Assembly (NCBI RefSeq): GCF_020404845.1 | Contig: NZ_JAIOJZ010000066.1 | Location: 1 to 32,203 of the forward strand | Direction of reading: 5' to 3' | Source of the DNA: Streptomyces hyderabadensis | Lineage (GTDB): Bacteria; Actinomycetota; Actinomycetes; Streptomycetales; Streptomycetaceae | DNA length: 32,203 nucleotides | Shown: piece after piece, positions 21,329 through 28,820 of the stretch | Position numbering within the stretch: position 1 is the stretch's first letter | Layout: every line of letters begins with the position of its first letter | Translations under genes and position numbers: made by a program | The notes under the pieces: generated by a model | What the model saw: only the letters and a program-made list of their open reading frames with translations | Database searches by the model: none | Told to the model about the DNA's origin: nothing

Positions 21329-22450
21329 TCAGCGGCGCGCCATGTACAGGGACACGGCCTTGTGCAGCACCCTGTTCACCGCATAGTCCCACTCGCCCAG
21401 GTACTCGACGGCCTCCCCGCCCGCTCCTACCTTGAAGCGCAGCAGACCCAGCAGGTGATTGTCCTCGTCCAGGGTGTCGGTGATGCCCCGGAAGTCGTAG
21501 ACGGCCGCGCCCAGTTCACGGGCGTCGCACATCATCCGCCACTGGAGGGCGTTGTTGGGCTGCACCTCGCGCCGCCGGCTGGTGGACGCGCCGTAGGAGT
21601 ACCAGACGTGTTCGCCGACCGTGAGCATGGTGGCCGCGGCGAGCACCTCCCCGTCGTGATGGGCGAGGTACAGGCGCATGCGGTCCGGGTCCTCGGCCGT
21701 CAGCGCCCGCCACATGCGCTGGAAGTAGGCGAGGGGACGCGGCACGAACCGGTCCCGTCGCGCGGTCTCCACGTACAGCTCGTAGAAGACGGGCAGGTCC
21801 TCCTCGTCGCCCCGGACGACCTTGACGCCGGCCTTCTCGGCCTTCTTGATGTTGCGCCGCCACTGCTGGTTGAAGCCGTTCTGCAGCTGCTCCAGCGACC
21901 GTCCGGCGAGCGGTACCTGGCACACATGGCGCGGCTGGCCCGCGGCGAAGCCGTCCTCGCCGCCCGGCTCGGTGCGCCGCCAGCCCATCCGGCGCAGCCG
22001 CTCGGCGACGTCGTCGGCCCCGGGCTCGCGCACCGTCGGCTCCACGTCGCCCAGCCGCCGGGCCTCCGGATCGGCGATCGCCGCCTTGACCGCGTCGGCG
22101 CTCCACCACCGCGCCACCACCGGCGGCCCCATCCGCACCGTGAAGGCGCCGCGTTCCCTCAGGTGCGCGAGCATCGGCTCCAGCCACCCCTCCAGATCGT
22201 CCGCCGTCCAGTCGATGACCGGGCCCTCGGGCAGGTACGCGAGGTACCGCTTGAGCCTCGACAGCGGCCGCAGCAGTACCAGACCGGCGCCCACCAGCTC
22301 CCCGCCCTCGTCGAACCAGCCCAGGCTCTCGGCCTGCCAGTCCGGCTTCACATCGCCCCAGGACGGGACTTGGAGGTGGCTCACGGAAGGCCGGGCCGTG
22401 ACGAAGCGCAGATGCTCCTCGCGGGTGATCGGCTGCAGACGACAGCTCAT
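21329..22450 (-). CDS. femX: FemX/FemAB-family aminoacyltransferase for peptidoglycan cross-bridge
   Basis: The 373-residue product is a FemABX protein with two GNAT-like subdomains. ATG 22450 is chosen for its GAGGGA site; upstream frames lack one. Signatures include LQVPSWGDVKPDWQAESLGW at the N-terminus, FNQQWRRNIKKAEKAGVKV, and YSYGASTSRRREVQPNNALQW. The end is FRGITDTLDEDNHLLGLLRFKVGAGGEAVEYLGEWD, typical of FemX-type enzymes that add the first cross-bridge residue (Gly in Streptomyces) from charged tRNA to the lipid II stem lysine/LL-Dap. It acts at the cytoplasmic membrane face. It shares an apparent operon with the amidotransferase downstream. Confidence 0.92.
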   Translation of the reverse strand: MSCRLQPITREEHLRFVTARPSVSHLQVPSWGDVKPDWQAESLGWFDEGGELVGAGLVLLRPLSRLKRYLAYLPEGPVIDWTADDLEGWLEPMLAHLRERGAFTVRMGPPVVARWWSADAVKAAIADPEARRLGDVEPTVREPGADDVAERLRRMGWRRTEPGGEDGFAAGQPRHVCQVPLAGRSLEQLQNGFNQQWRRNIKKAEKAGVKVVRGDEEDLPVFYELYVETARRDRFVPRPLAYFQRMWRALTAEDPDRMRLYLAHHDGEVLAAATMLTVGEHVWYSYGASTSRRREVQPNNALQWRMMCDARELGAAVYDFRGITDTLDEDNHLLGLLRFKVGAGGEAVEYLGEWDYAVNRVLHKAVSLYMARR

Positions 22451-22461
22451 GGGGCGTCCCT

Positions 22462-22506
22462 CTGTTCGGCTTCGTTCGGCTTCGTTCGGCGGTGCGGCGG
22501 TGCGGC
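22462..22506. repeat. short tandem repeats upstream of femX
   Basis: TTCGTTCGGC occurs at 22471-22480 and 22481-22490, preceded by a partial copy from 22464. GGTGCGGC follows at 22491-22498 and 22499-22506. They lie in the leader of the leftward femX gene, 12-56 bases before its start. The remaining divergent gap to Ku (22507-22727) shows only another short direct repeat, GGACGGAGCG at 22701-22710 and 22711-22720 approx., with no clear promoter. Confidence 0.6.
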
Positions 22507-22727
22507 GGGGAGACGGCGCGCCGGTCCGGTGGAGACGGCCGAGGCCGCGGGTGCGTCCGCCGTCCCGCACATCTCACAGGGAACAACGGCCGCCGCCGAT
22601 CCGCGCGCTGTCACCCGGCCGCCCACCCGTGTGCTCCGTCCGGCGCGCGGGGCCGTCGGCCGGATGGCAGCGTGGCGGGACGGGGCGGTGCGGGCGGGTC
22701 GGACGGAGCGGGACGGAGCGGACGGTC

Positions 22728-23732
22728 ATGGCACGGGCGATCTGGACGGGCGTGATCACCTTCGGGCTGGTCTCGGTGCCCGTCGGTCTGTTCACGGCGA
22801 CCGAGGACCACACGGTCCACTTCCACCAGCTGCAGCGCGGCACCTCGGACCGGATCCGCAACCGCCGGGTCAACGAGCGCACCGGCAAGGAGGTCGGCGC
22901 CGACGACATCGTCAAGGGGTACGAGGTGGGCGAGGGCGAGTACGTCGTCGTGGAGCCCGGGGAACTGGACGAGATCGCGCCGGGGCGCTCCCGCACCCTC
23001 GAGATCACCGACTTCGTGGACCTGGACCGGATCGAGCCGGTCTACTTCGGCCGCACCTACTACCTCGCCCCGCGCGGCAAGGAGTACGTCAAGGTCTACG
23101 AACTCCTGCGCAGCGCCCTCGCCGAGACCGGCAAGGCGGGCGTCGCCACCTTCGTCATGCGCAACCGGCAGTACCTGACCGCGCTGCGCGCCGAGGACCG
23201 GGTCCTGCTGCTCCAGACGCTGCACTGGGCCGACGAGGTCCGCGACCCCGTCGCCGAGCTTCCGGAACTGCCGTCGGACCGGGTGGGCCGGGGCAAGGAG
23301 CTGGACATGGCGCTGCGTCTCGTCGACGCCCTCAGCGGCGACTGGGAGCCCGCCCGCTACCGCGACACGTACCAGGAGAAGGTCCGCGAGCTGGTCCGGG
23401 CCAAGGCCGAGGGCGAGGAGGTCGCCGTCGCCGAGGAGGCCCCCGAGGCCACCAACGTCGTCGACCTGATGGAGGTCCTGCGCGGCAGCCTGGAACAGGC
23501 GAAGGGCGGCAAGAGCGAGGGCACGGGCGGCAAGAAGCCGTCCGCGCCGCGGAAGAAGGCCACCGCGTCCACCCGGGACGAGCTGCGGGAGCTGAGCAAG
23601 GCCGAGCTGTACCGGCGGGCCACCGAGCAGGACATCGCCGGCCGCTCGAGGATGAGCCGCCGGCAGCTCGTCGACGCGCTCAGCGACAGCGGCGGCCGCG
23701 GTCGCCGGAAGAAGAAGACGACCGCGGCCTGA
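22728..23732 (+). CDS. ku: Ku protein for non-homologous end joining
   Basis: The 334-residue product is a bacterial Ku homodimer subunit, which encircles broken DNA ends and recruits ligase LigD. It begins MARAIWTGVITFGLVSVPVG, the family's hallmark start, and continues HFHQLQRGTSDRIRNRRVNE, EYVVVEPGELDEIAPGRSRT and IEPVYFGRTYYLAP. The ring core occupies residues 1-255. From 265 on there is a Lys-rich linker, then a SAP/Rho-N-like unit (LSKAELYRRATEQDIAGRSR, MSRRQLVDAL) and a basic end, which in other long Ku proteins aids DNA binding. No ligD is in the window. It is convergent with the sigma factor gene. Confidence 0.96.
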   Translation: MARAIWTGVITFGLVSVPVGLFTATEDHTVHFHQLQRGTSDRIRNRRVNERTGKEVGADDIVKGYEVGEGEYVVVEPGELDEIAPGRSRTLEITDFVDLDRIEPVYFGRTYYLAPRGKEYVKVYELLRSALAETGKAGVATFVMRNRQYLTALRAEDRVLLLQTLHWADEVRDPVAELPELPSDRVGRGKELDMALRLVDALSGDWEPARYRDTYQEKVRELVRAKAEGEEVAVAEEAPEATNVVDLMEVLRGSLEQAKGGKSEGTGGKKPSAPRKKATASTRDELRELSKAELYRRATEQDIAGRSRMSRRQLVDALSDSGGRGRRKKKTTAA

Positions 23733-23740
23733 GACCGGAC

Positions 23741-23756
23741 CACCGCTCAGGCGGTG
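23741..23756. terminator. hairpin between Ku and sigma factor genes
   Basis: CACCGC (23741-23746), loop TCAG, and GCGGTG (23751-23756) form a compact stem in the 14-base convergent gap. It overlaps the sigma factor stop codon and can serve both strands. Confidence 0.55.
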
Positions 23757-24592
23757 CTGAGCATGCCTTCCCGCAGTCGGCCCAGCAGCCGCGAGATCAG
23801 CCGGGACACGTGCATCTGGGAGACACCGAGGCGCTCGCCGATGTCCTTCTGGGTGAGTTCCTCGACGAACCGCCAGTGGATGATCTGCCGGTCGCGTTCG
23901 TCCAGTTCGGCGATCATCGGGGCGAGGGCGTGGAAGTCGTCCACCAGGGCCAGGGCGGCGTCGTCGGCACCGATGAAGTCCGCGAGCGCCGACTCGCCGT
24001 CCTCACTGCCGTTGATGGCCGCGTCCAGGGAGGCGGAGTTGTAGCCGTTGGCCGCCAGGCGGGCCTCGACGACCTCGTCCTCCGGGAGGCTCATCAGCTC
24101 CGACAGCTCCTGGGTGGTGGGGTTGCGGCCCAGCCGGCTGCGCAGCTCCTCGGTGGCCCGGGCCAGCTGGACGCGGGCCTCCTGGAGACGCCGGGGCACG
24201 TGCACCGCCCAGGAGGTGTCCCGGAAGAACCGCTTGATCTCCCCGACGATGTACGGCACGGCGAAGGAGGTGAACTCGACCTCGCGGGTCAGTTCGAACC
24301 GGTCGATGGCCTTGATCAGACCGATCATGCCGACCTGGACGATGTCCTCCATCTCCTCCGGCCCGCGGCTGCGGAACCGGCCGGCCGCGAAGCGGACCAG
24401 GGACATGTTCATCTCGATCAGCGTGTTGCGCGCGTACTGGTATTCGGGCGTGCCCTCCTCCAGCACCGTCAGCTGCTCGAAGAACAGCTTCGACAACTCC
24501 CGCGCGTCCTTGGGCGCCACCTTGGACGGGTCCGCGATCTCCGGCATGTCCTTGGTGGCGTGCTCGGTGGCCTGTGCGGTCGTCGTCGTCAT
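23747..24592 (-). CDS. SigB/SigF-family RNA polymerase sigma factor
   Basis: The 281-residue product starts at ATG 24592, after GGGAGGG. It has region 2 (NMSLVRFAAGRFRSRGPEEM, EDIVQVGMIGLIKAIDRFE), region 3 (PRRLQEARVQLARATEELRS) and the region 4 helix-turn-helix (TQKDIGERLGVSQMHVSRLI). The FTSFAVPYIVGEIKRFFRDT segment and this domain set mark the SigB/F/G group, which in Streptomyces directs osmotic, oxidative and developmental responses and is held by anti-sigma kinases. A SigB-type promoter and a 12-bp inverted repeat precede it, suggesting self-activation. The MEDS-kinase gene lies 128 bases upstream on the same strand. Which of the several Streptomyces SigB paralogues it matches is not decided. 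Confidence 0.93.
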   Translation of the reverse strand: MTTTTAQATEHATKDMPEIADPSKVAPKDARELSKLFFEQLTVLEEGTPEYQYARNTLIEMNMSLVRFAAGRFRSRGPEEMEDIVQVGMIGLIKAIDRFELTREVEFTSFAVPYIVGEIKRFFRDTSWAVHVPRRLQEARVQLARATEELRSRLGRNPTTQELSELMSLPEDEVVEARLAANGYNSASLDAAINGSEDGESALADFIGADDAALALVDDFHALAPMIAELDERDRQIIHWRFVEELTQKDIGERLGVSQMHVSRLISRLLGRLREGMLSTA

Positions 24593-24609
24593 GATGTGCC
24601 CTCCCGGTG

Positions 24610-24649
24610 GATCGGTCGTCGTTGTCACCTTGTCGGCCGACGACCGATC
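24610..24649 (-). promoter_or_regulatory. 12-bp perfect inverted repeat in the sigma factor leader
   Basis: GATCGGTCGTCG (24610-24621) and CGACGACCGATC (24638-24649) are perfect 12-base arms with a 16-base spacer. The repeat ends four bases before the GGGAGGG ribosome site of the sigma gene. It may be an RNA hairpin limiting translation, or a DNA site for a regulator over the transcription start. Confidence 0.8.
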
Positions 24650-24651
24650 GC

Positions 24652-24676
24652 CTACCCCGGGTCAGGCTCCGCACAC
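24652..24676 (-). promoter_or_regulatory. candidate SigB-type promoter of the sigma factor gene
   Basis: On the minus strand GTGT (24676-24673) is followed after 15 bases by GGGTAG (24657-24652). This fits the SigB-family pattern GNNT-N14-16-GGGTAY, with one mismatch at the last base. Transcription would start near 24645, inside the distal arm of the inverted repeat. It suggests positive autoregulation; there is no experimental support. Confidence 0.5.
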
Positions 24677-24719
24677 CTGGCGGAGTGCCGCGACATCGGC
24701 GAAGTGCCCACCAGGTGCC

Positions 24720-25649
24720 TCAGACGCCCAGGTAGAAGCGGACCGCGGTGCCCTCGTCGGTGGTGTGAACCCGCACCAGGTCGGCCACGTAGTGGACGAG
24801 CAGGAGACCGCGGCCGCCGATCTGCCCGTGCTCCGGAGGCCGTCGGCCGGCGAGCGGATCAGTGATCCGGCCCGCGTCACGGACCTCGCACACCACCTGT
24901 CCCGCCTCGGCCCAGACCGCGACCGTTCCGTCGCCGCCGCCGTGGACCACGCTGTTGGTGGTCAACTCGGACACCGCCAGTTCCGCGTCCTGCAGCCGCC
25001 GGCCGGTCAGCCCGAGCGCGGCGGCCCGGTCGACCGCGAAACGGCGTGCCTCGGGCAGGTCCGCGGACCCGAAGGCCAGCACGTCGGCGCCGGGAGCGCG
25101 GCCGAGCGGCTCGTTGTAGCGGGAGACGACCGCGCGCCAGTCGTACTCCGGGCTGACCCGCTCGCTCCCGCCGGTGATGACCGTCGGGTGGGTGACCAGC
25201 GCGTCGGCCAGGACGTCCGCGGCCAGCCGCGTCTTGTCGTACGGGCACAGGATCGTCGCCGCACGGCCCGCGAAGGCCGCGTTGATCAGCGCCTCGTGCT
25301 GCGCGCACGCCGGGTACTCGGCGTCGCTGCGCCCGGCCCAGACCGGCTCACCGATGATCCGCACCCGGGTCCGCGCGTGCGTGTCGGCGAACGCCCTCAG
25401 CACGCCCGGGATGATCCGCCCCGGGTTGCGTCCGGCCTCGGTCATGTCCAGGAAGGTGACGTCCCGCGCGTCCGTGCCGAGTCCGGCGCGGACCAGCTCC
25501 AGATTGGGGCCGGGCACGGCCACCGCCACCGGTTCGTCCGCGGCCAGTCCCTCTCGTACGAACGCCACCGTGCGGTCGGTGTACTCGGCCTCGGAGCGGT
25601 AGAACAGCGCCGGATGGGTGAATGTCCCGTCGGTGGTCGCCGTGCTCAT
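24720..25649 (-). CDS. MEDS-domain anti-sigma factor with RsbW-like ATPase domain
   Basis: The 309-residue product joins two domains. Residues about 10-170 are a MEDS (DcmR-like) sensor domain, starting THPALFYRSEAEYTDRTVAF and including RVRIIGEPVWAG and ATILCPYDKT. Residues about 195-309 are a GHKL ATPase of the anti-sigma serine-kinase type: N-box ELTTNSVVHGG (Asn232), VRDAG (Asp258), and G-box GGRGLLLVHY. No phospho-acceptor His is present. It would hold a SigB-family factor and release it when bound by a STAS antagonist. Its ATG overlaps the TGA of the STAS gene by four bases (ATGA), so the pair is coupled, and the sigma factor gene follows 128 bases downstream. Confidence 0.88.
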   Translation of the reverse strand: MSTATTDGTFTHPALFYRSEAEYTDRTVAFVREGLAADEPVAVAVPGPNLELVRAGLGTDARDVTFLDMTEAGRNPGRIIPGVLRAFADTHARTRVRIIGEPVWAGRSDAEYPACAQHEALINAAFAGRAATILCPYDKTRLAADVLADALVTHPTVITGGSERVSPEYDWRAVVSRYNEPLGRAPGADVLAFGSADLPEARRFAVDRAAALGLTGRRLQDAELAVSELTTNSVVHGGGDGTVAVWAEAGQVVCEVRDAGRITDPLAGRRPPEHGQIGGRGLLLVHYVADLVRVHTTDEGTAVRFYLGV

Positions 25650-25999
25650 CGTGGCGCCACCTCGATCCGGTGCAGGGACGGCCAGAACAGGTCCAGTACC
25701 CGGGGCAGTTGCGGGGGCGGCCGTTCCACCACGAACCGGCCGACGGGCAGGTTCATGGCCGTGACGGCCAGCGCCGTCACTCCGGCGACGTCGACGAACC
25801 GCACCTGCGACAGCTCCACGTAGGACACGTCGGTGTGCCGCCGGGACAGTTCGGTCAGGGCGTTCTCCCAGGAGAGCCGGGTGCTCACGTTGATCTCACC
25901 ACTGGCCCGGATGCCGGGTCGGCCGGACAACGGCCCCACGTCCAGCAGGGCGCCGCTTCGGACGCGGGCCGGTCCGCCCGTGGCGCCTGTGCCATCCAC
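25646..25999 (-). CDS. STAS-domain anti-sigma factor antagonist
   Basis: The product is 117 residues from GTG 25999, chosen for the nearby GGGGATCGAG; frames extending upstream look non-coding. Residues about 25-117 form a STAS domain: IRASGEINVSTRLSWENALT, YVELSQVRFVDVAGVTALAV. Classical antagonists have Asp-Ser-Ser-Gly here and are switched off by phosphorylation of that Ser. In this protein the motif is D70-V71-A72-G73, so the usual phosphorylation site is absent. It is translationally coupled to the MEDS/ATPase gene, its likely partner. Possible outcomes are a constitutive antagonist or one controlled by the MEDS domain's ligand. Confidence 0.8.
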   Translation of the reverse strand: MDGTGATGGPARVRSGALLDVGPLSGRPGIRASGEINVSTRLSWENALTELSRRHTDVSYVELSQVRFVDVAGVTALAVTAMNLPVGRFVVERPPPQLPRVLDLFWPSLHRIEVAPR

Positions 26000-26183
26000 A
26001 CTCGATCCCCTTACTCGGGCCCTTCGGAACTCAGCCGGGCACCTGCGAGAACCCGGGCGCGTCTCCCGGCCAGGCAGCCTATCCCGGATCGGGCGCCCTA
26101 CGCCGGTGAGGGGACAAACAGGCGACAGCCGGGCGAAGCGGGGAACTAGACAGGGAGCGCGTTCTCGGAAGGGAAGACTGGGC

Positions 26184-26540
26184 ATGTTTGAAGCCGAAAA
26201 CATTCGTGACTGGCGCGGCCTCGACGTCGTGGACTACGACGGCCGCAAGATCGGGACCCTGGAGTCCGTCTACTTCGACACCCTCACCGACCGGCCCGCG
26301 TTCGCCACGGTCACGATCGGGCTGCCGACCCGTCGGCGGCTCGTCTTCGTGCCGGTGGACAAGGCCACCGTCGGACCGTCCTACCTGAAGGTGACCTACG
26401 ACAAGTCGCTGGTCAAGGACGCGCCCGCGATCGACCCGGACGGTGAGCTGGCCGCCGAGGACGAGGGCGCGGTCTTCGCCCACTACCACCTGCCCTACGA
26501 GCAGGGCAGCCGCGGCGAACGCCGTCTCGGCCGACGCTGA
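26184..26540 (+). CDS. PRC-barrel domain protein
   Basis: The 118-residue product (ATG 26184 after GGAAGGGAAG) has a PRC-barrel at residues about 5-80: DWRGLDVVDYDGRKIGTLES, FATVTIGLPTRRRLVFVPVD, LKVTYDKSLVKDAP. An acidic linker follows, then FAHYHLPYEQGSRGERRLG. Such stand-alone PRC-barrel proteins are common in Streptomyces stress regions, and their partners are mostly unknown; RNA or protein binding is proposed for the fold. It is divergent from the STAS gene, with a 184-base gap, and convergent with dps across a strong hairpin. No SigB promoter was found with confidence in the gap. Confidence 0.85.
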   Translation: MFEAENIRDWRGLDVVDYDGRKIGTLESVYFDTLTDRPAFATVTIGLPTRRRLVFVPVDKATVGPSYLKVTYDKSLVKDAPAIDPDGELAAEDEGAVFAHYHLPYEQGSRGERRLGRR

Positions 26541-26589
26541 CCCTCTCGGGGGGTGTCCCGGCACACAGCCGGGACACCGTCCCCGAGGG
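26541..26589. terminator. strong bidirectional terminator between PRC-barrel and dps
   Basis: GGTGTCCCGGC (26552-26562), loop ACACA, and GCCGGGACACC (26568-26578) form a perfect 11-bp stem. Outer parts CCCTC..GGGG and CCCCGAGGG extend it to 26541-26589 with an internal loop. It sits just after the PRC-barrel stop and 13 bases from the dps stop. Confidence 0.88.
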
Positions 26590-26602
26590 ACCGTGCGGCC
26601 GG

Positions 26603-27166
26603 TTACGCGACTTCCGCGCCGCGTGCCGCTGCCTCCGTCTCGGAGGTCGCGCTGCCCGTCGCGAGGGTGCCGCCGGCACTCTCCAGGTGGGCCCGCACGA
26701 ACCACTGGAACTGCTCCAGGTCCCTGAGCTGACCGATCAGCAGGTCCTCCGTGGCCGTGTCGATCTTGCCGGCCTCCTCGATCGCCGCGCGCATGCCCTC
26801 GACCACACCGGTGTACACCACGTCGAGGGCGCCGAGATGGGCGATGGCGTCCGCCCGTCCGATGGAGTAGTCGTCCCACTTGCGCTCGGCCACCAGTGCC
26901 CCGGGCGTGCCCTGGGCGACCCCGCCGAGCGCGGCGATGCGCTCGGCGACGTCGTCGGCCATGTCGCGCACCTGGTCGACCTGGGGGTCGATCATCTCGT
27001 GGACCGCGATGAAGTGCGGACCCACCACGTTCCAGTGCACGTGCTTGAGGGTCAGGTGCAGATCGTTGAGGGCGTGCAGGCGCAGCCGCAGCACACCGAT
27101 GAGCCGTCCGGCGGCCTCGCGCTCGATACCGGGGACCGTGTACTTCGGGGTCAGGTCGTGCGTCAT
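26603..27166 (-). CDS. dps: Dps-family ferritin-like DNA-protection protein
   Basis: The 187-residue product is a Dps protein, forming a 12-subunit shell that oxidises Fe(II) with peroxide and shields DNA. The ferroxidase site is visible: KHVHWNVVGPHFIAVHEMID with the two His, then DMADDVAERIAALGG with Asp and Glu. The N-terminal extension (about 20 residues) and the Ala/Thr/Glu-rich C-terminal tail (residues about 165-187) are typical of Streptomyces Dps. ATG 27166 is chosen for its AGGAGCTGAGG leader and for the family's N-terminus. It fits the stress character of the neighbouring SigB block. Confidence 0.94.
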   Translation of the reverse strand: MTHDLTPKYTVPGIEREAAGRLIGVLRLRLHALNDLHLTLKHVHWNVVGPHFIAVHEMIDPQVDQVRDMADDVAERIAALGGVAQGTPGALVAERKWDDYSIGRADAIAHLGALDVVYTGVVEGMRAAIEEAGKIDTATEDLLIGQLRDLEQFQWFVRAHLESAGGTLATGSATSETEAAARGAEVA

Positions 27167-27260
27167 GGCGGACCTCAGCTCCTCATGCGTGTCGTACGTC
27201 GTTGCTCGTGCACGACTGCCCCGTATCGGCTCCGGCAGACATGCGCGGGCGATGTGCGGA

Positions 27261-27866
27261 TCAGGACGGCGGGGCGGGCAGCGGCATCGCGCCGAGCGCC
27301 CGCGCCGCGTGCACCAGGTTGGACGCCATGGCCCGGCCGGTGGACACCGACCAGTCGTGGCCGCGCTCGTCGTTGAGGAAGTCGGGACCCGGTCCCGGGC
27401 CGAGGTGCCAGTAGGTCCAGGCCTGGCCGGGGATGGTGTAGCCGATGTCCGCGAGGCCGCCGCTGATCTCGCTGATGACGTGGTGGGCGCCGTCCTCGTT
27501 CCCGGTGACCAGGACACCGGCGACCCGGTTGTAGGCGACCGGGCGGTCCTCGTCGTCGGTCTCGGAGAGCATGGCGTCCATGCGTTCCAGCACCCGCTGG
27601 GCGACGGAGGAGGGGCGGCCGAGCCAGGTCGGCGACGCGATGATCAGGATCTGGGCGGCCAGCAGCTTGTCGTGCACGGCCGGCCAGTCGTCCCCGTCGC
27701 CCATGTCGGTCTCCACCCCCGGCTTCAGGTTCAGGTCGACGGCCCGTACGACGTCCACCTCCGCCCCGTGGCCCTTGAGCGCCGCGATGACCGTGGCGGC
27801 GAGCGCCTCGGTGTTCGACGGCTGGGGGGAGGGTTTGAGAGTGCAGTTGATCACGAGTGCGCGCAT
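27261..27866 (-). CDS. flavodoxin-like NAD(P)H-dependent FMN oxidoreductase
   Basis: The 201-residue product has the flavodoxin-like fold of NADPH-dependent FMN reductases. It starts MRALVINCTLKPSPQPSNTE, with the phosphate-binding loop after the first strand. ASPTWLGRPSSVAQRVLERMD contacts FMN, and VLVTGNEDGAHHVISEI is the next strand and loop. It would use FMN to reduce a quinone, disulfide or nitro/azo compound; the substrate is unknown. ATG 27866 is 44 bases from the divergent methyltransferase start, so the two promoters must overlap. It is co-directional with dps, 94 bases upstream of it. Confidence 0.88.
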   Translation of the reverse strand: MRALVINCTLKPSPQPSNTEALAATVIAALKGHGAEVDVVRAVDLNLKPGVETDMGDGDDWPAVHDKLLAAQILIIASPTWLGRPSSVAQRVLERMDAMLSETDDEDRPVAYNRVAGVLVTGNEDGAHHVISEISGGLADIGYTIPGQAWTYWHLGPGPGPDFLNDERGHDWSVSTGRAMASNLVHAARALGAMPLPAPPS

Positions 27867-27910
27867 GCCTGTCCGTGTTCCCCGGCGGGGGGTTGGCTAT
27901 CGTCGGCCGT

Positions 27911-28651
27911 ATGGCTGACGAGTGCTTCCGGCATCCGCGGCTCGCCGCGCTCTACGACGTGCTCGACACCGACCGCGGCGACCTGGTCCCGTATCTGCGC
28001 ATGGCCGACGAGTTCGGCGCCCGGAGCGTGCTGGACATCGGCTGCGGAACCGGGGTGTTCGCCCAGCTGCTGGCCGACCGCGGCCTCGATGTCGTCGGCG
28101 TCGACCCCGCCGGGGCCAGTCTCGACGTGGCCCGCGCGCGGACGGGCGCCCACCGGGTGCGCTGGATCGAGGGCGACGCCACCTCGCTCCCGGCGCTGCG
28201 CGTCGACCTCGCGACCATGACGGCGAACGTCGCACAGGCGATCACCGACCGGCCCTCCTGGCAGGGCACGCTGCGCGGTGCGTACGAGGCCCTGCGGCCC
28301 GGCGGACACCTGGTGTTCGAGACCCGCGACCCGGCCCGGCGCGCCTGGGAGCAGTGGACCCGCGCCCACACGCACCGGGTCGTGGAGGTCCCCGGCGCGG
28401 GCACCGTCGAGAGCTGGTGCCGACTCCTGGACGTCAGCGGCCCGCTGGTCACCTTCCGGTGGACGTATGTCCTCGGCGCGGACGGCGAGGTGCTGACCTC
28501 CGACTCGACGCTGCGCTTCCGCGAACGCGACGAGGTGGCGGCCGACCTGGCGGAACAGGGCTACCGGCTGCGGGAGGTACGCGACGCCCCCGACCGCGAG
28601 GGACGGGAGTTCGTCTTCGTCGCGCGGCGTCCGGAGGAGGACGGCCGCTGA
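27911..28651 (+). CDS. class I SAM-dependent methyltransferase
   Basis: The 246-residue product has the Rossmann-fold methyltransferase order. VLDIGCGTGVFAQLLADRGL (motif I, residues 40-59) binds SAM, VVGVDPAGASLDVAR is the acidic loop, WIEGDATSLPA is motif II, and LRPGGHLVFETRDP is motif III. The C-terminal half (WRWTYVLG-like strands and LRFRERDEVAADLAEQGYRL) is a mixed sheet over the active site. The substrate cannot be inferred. The ATG at 27911 lacks a strong ribosome site and may be leaderless, because the divergent gap is only 44 bases. Confidence 0.88.
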   Translation: MADECFRHPRLAALYDVLDTDRGDLVPYLRMADEFGARSVLDIGCGTGVFAQLLADRGLDVVGVDPAGASLDVARARTGAHRVRWIEGDATSLPALRVDLATMTANVAQAITDRPSWQGTLRGAYEALRPGGHLVFETRDPARRAWEQWTRAHTHRVVEVPGAGTVESWCRLLDVSGPLVTFRWTYVLGADGEVLTSDSTLRFRERDEVAADLAEQGYRLREVRDAPDREGREFVFVARRPEEDGR

Positions 28652-28682
28652 CGCCGCCCGGGCCTCGGCGTGTGCCCCGGCG

Positions 28683-28734
28683 CGCGAAGGGCGCACATGG
28701 AAAACGAGTGAGCCCTGTACGCGCCCCCTTCGCG
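28683..28734. promoter_or_regulatory. inverted repeat between methyltransferase and FAD-subunit genes
   Basis: CGCGAAGGGCGC (28683-28694) pairs with GCGCCCCCTTCGCG (28721-28734) with two bulged C residues, over a 26-base loop. It could end the methyltransferase mRNA or form a leader of the next gene, 87 bases downstream. The 8-base palindrome GTGATCAC lies at 28756-28763. Confidence 0.5.
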
Positions 28735-28820
28735 GTGCGGACAATCCCAGTGACTGTGATCACCCGGCGGAAGACGCGGTGTCGTCCGACCGCCGACTCC
28801 CGGGAAGCAGGTCGATCGCC

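Noticed and set aside
26000..26183. SigB promoters in the STAS/PRC-barrel gap
   Set aside because: GTTT- and GGGATA-like pieces occur, but none combines a good -10 with correct spacing, so no promoter was annotated.
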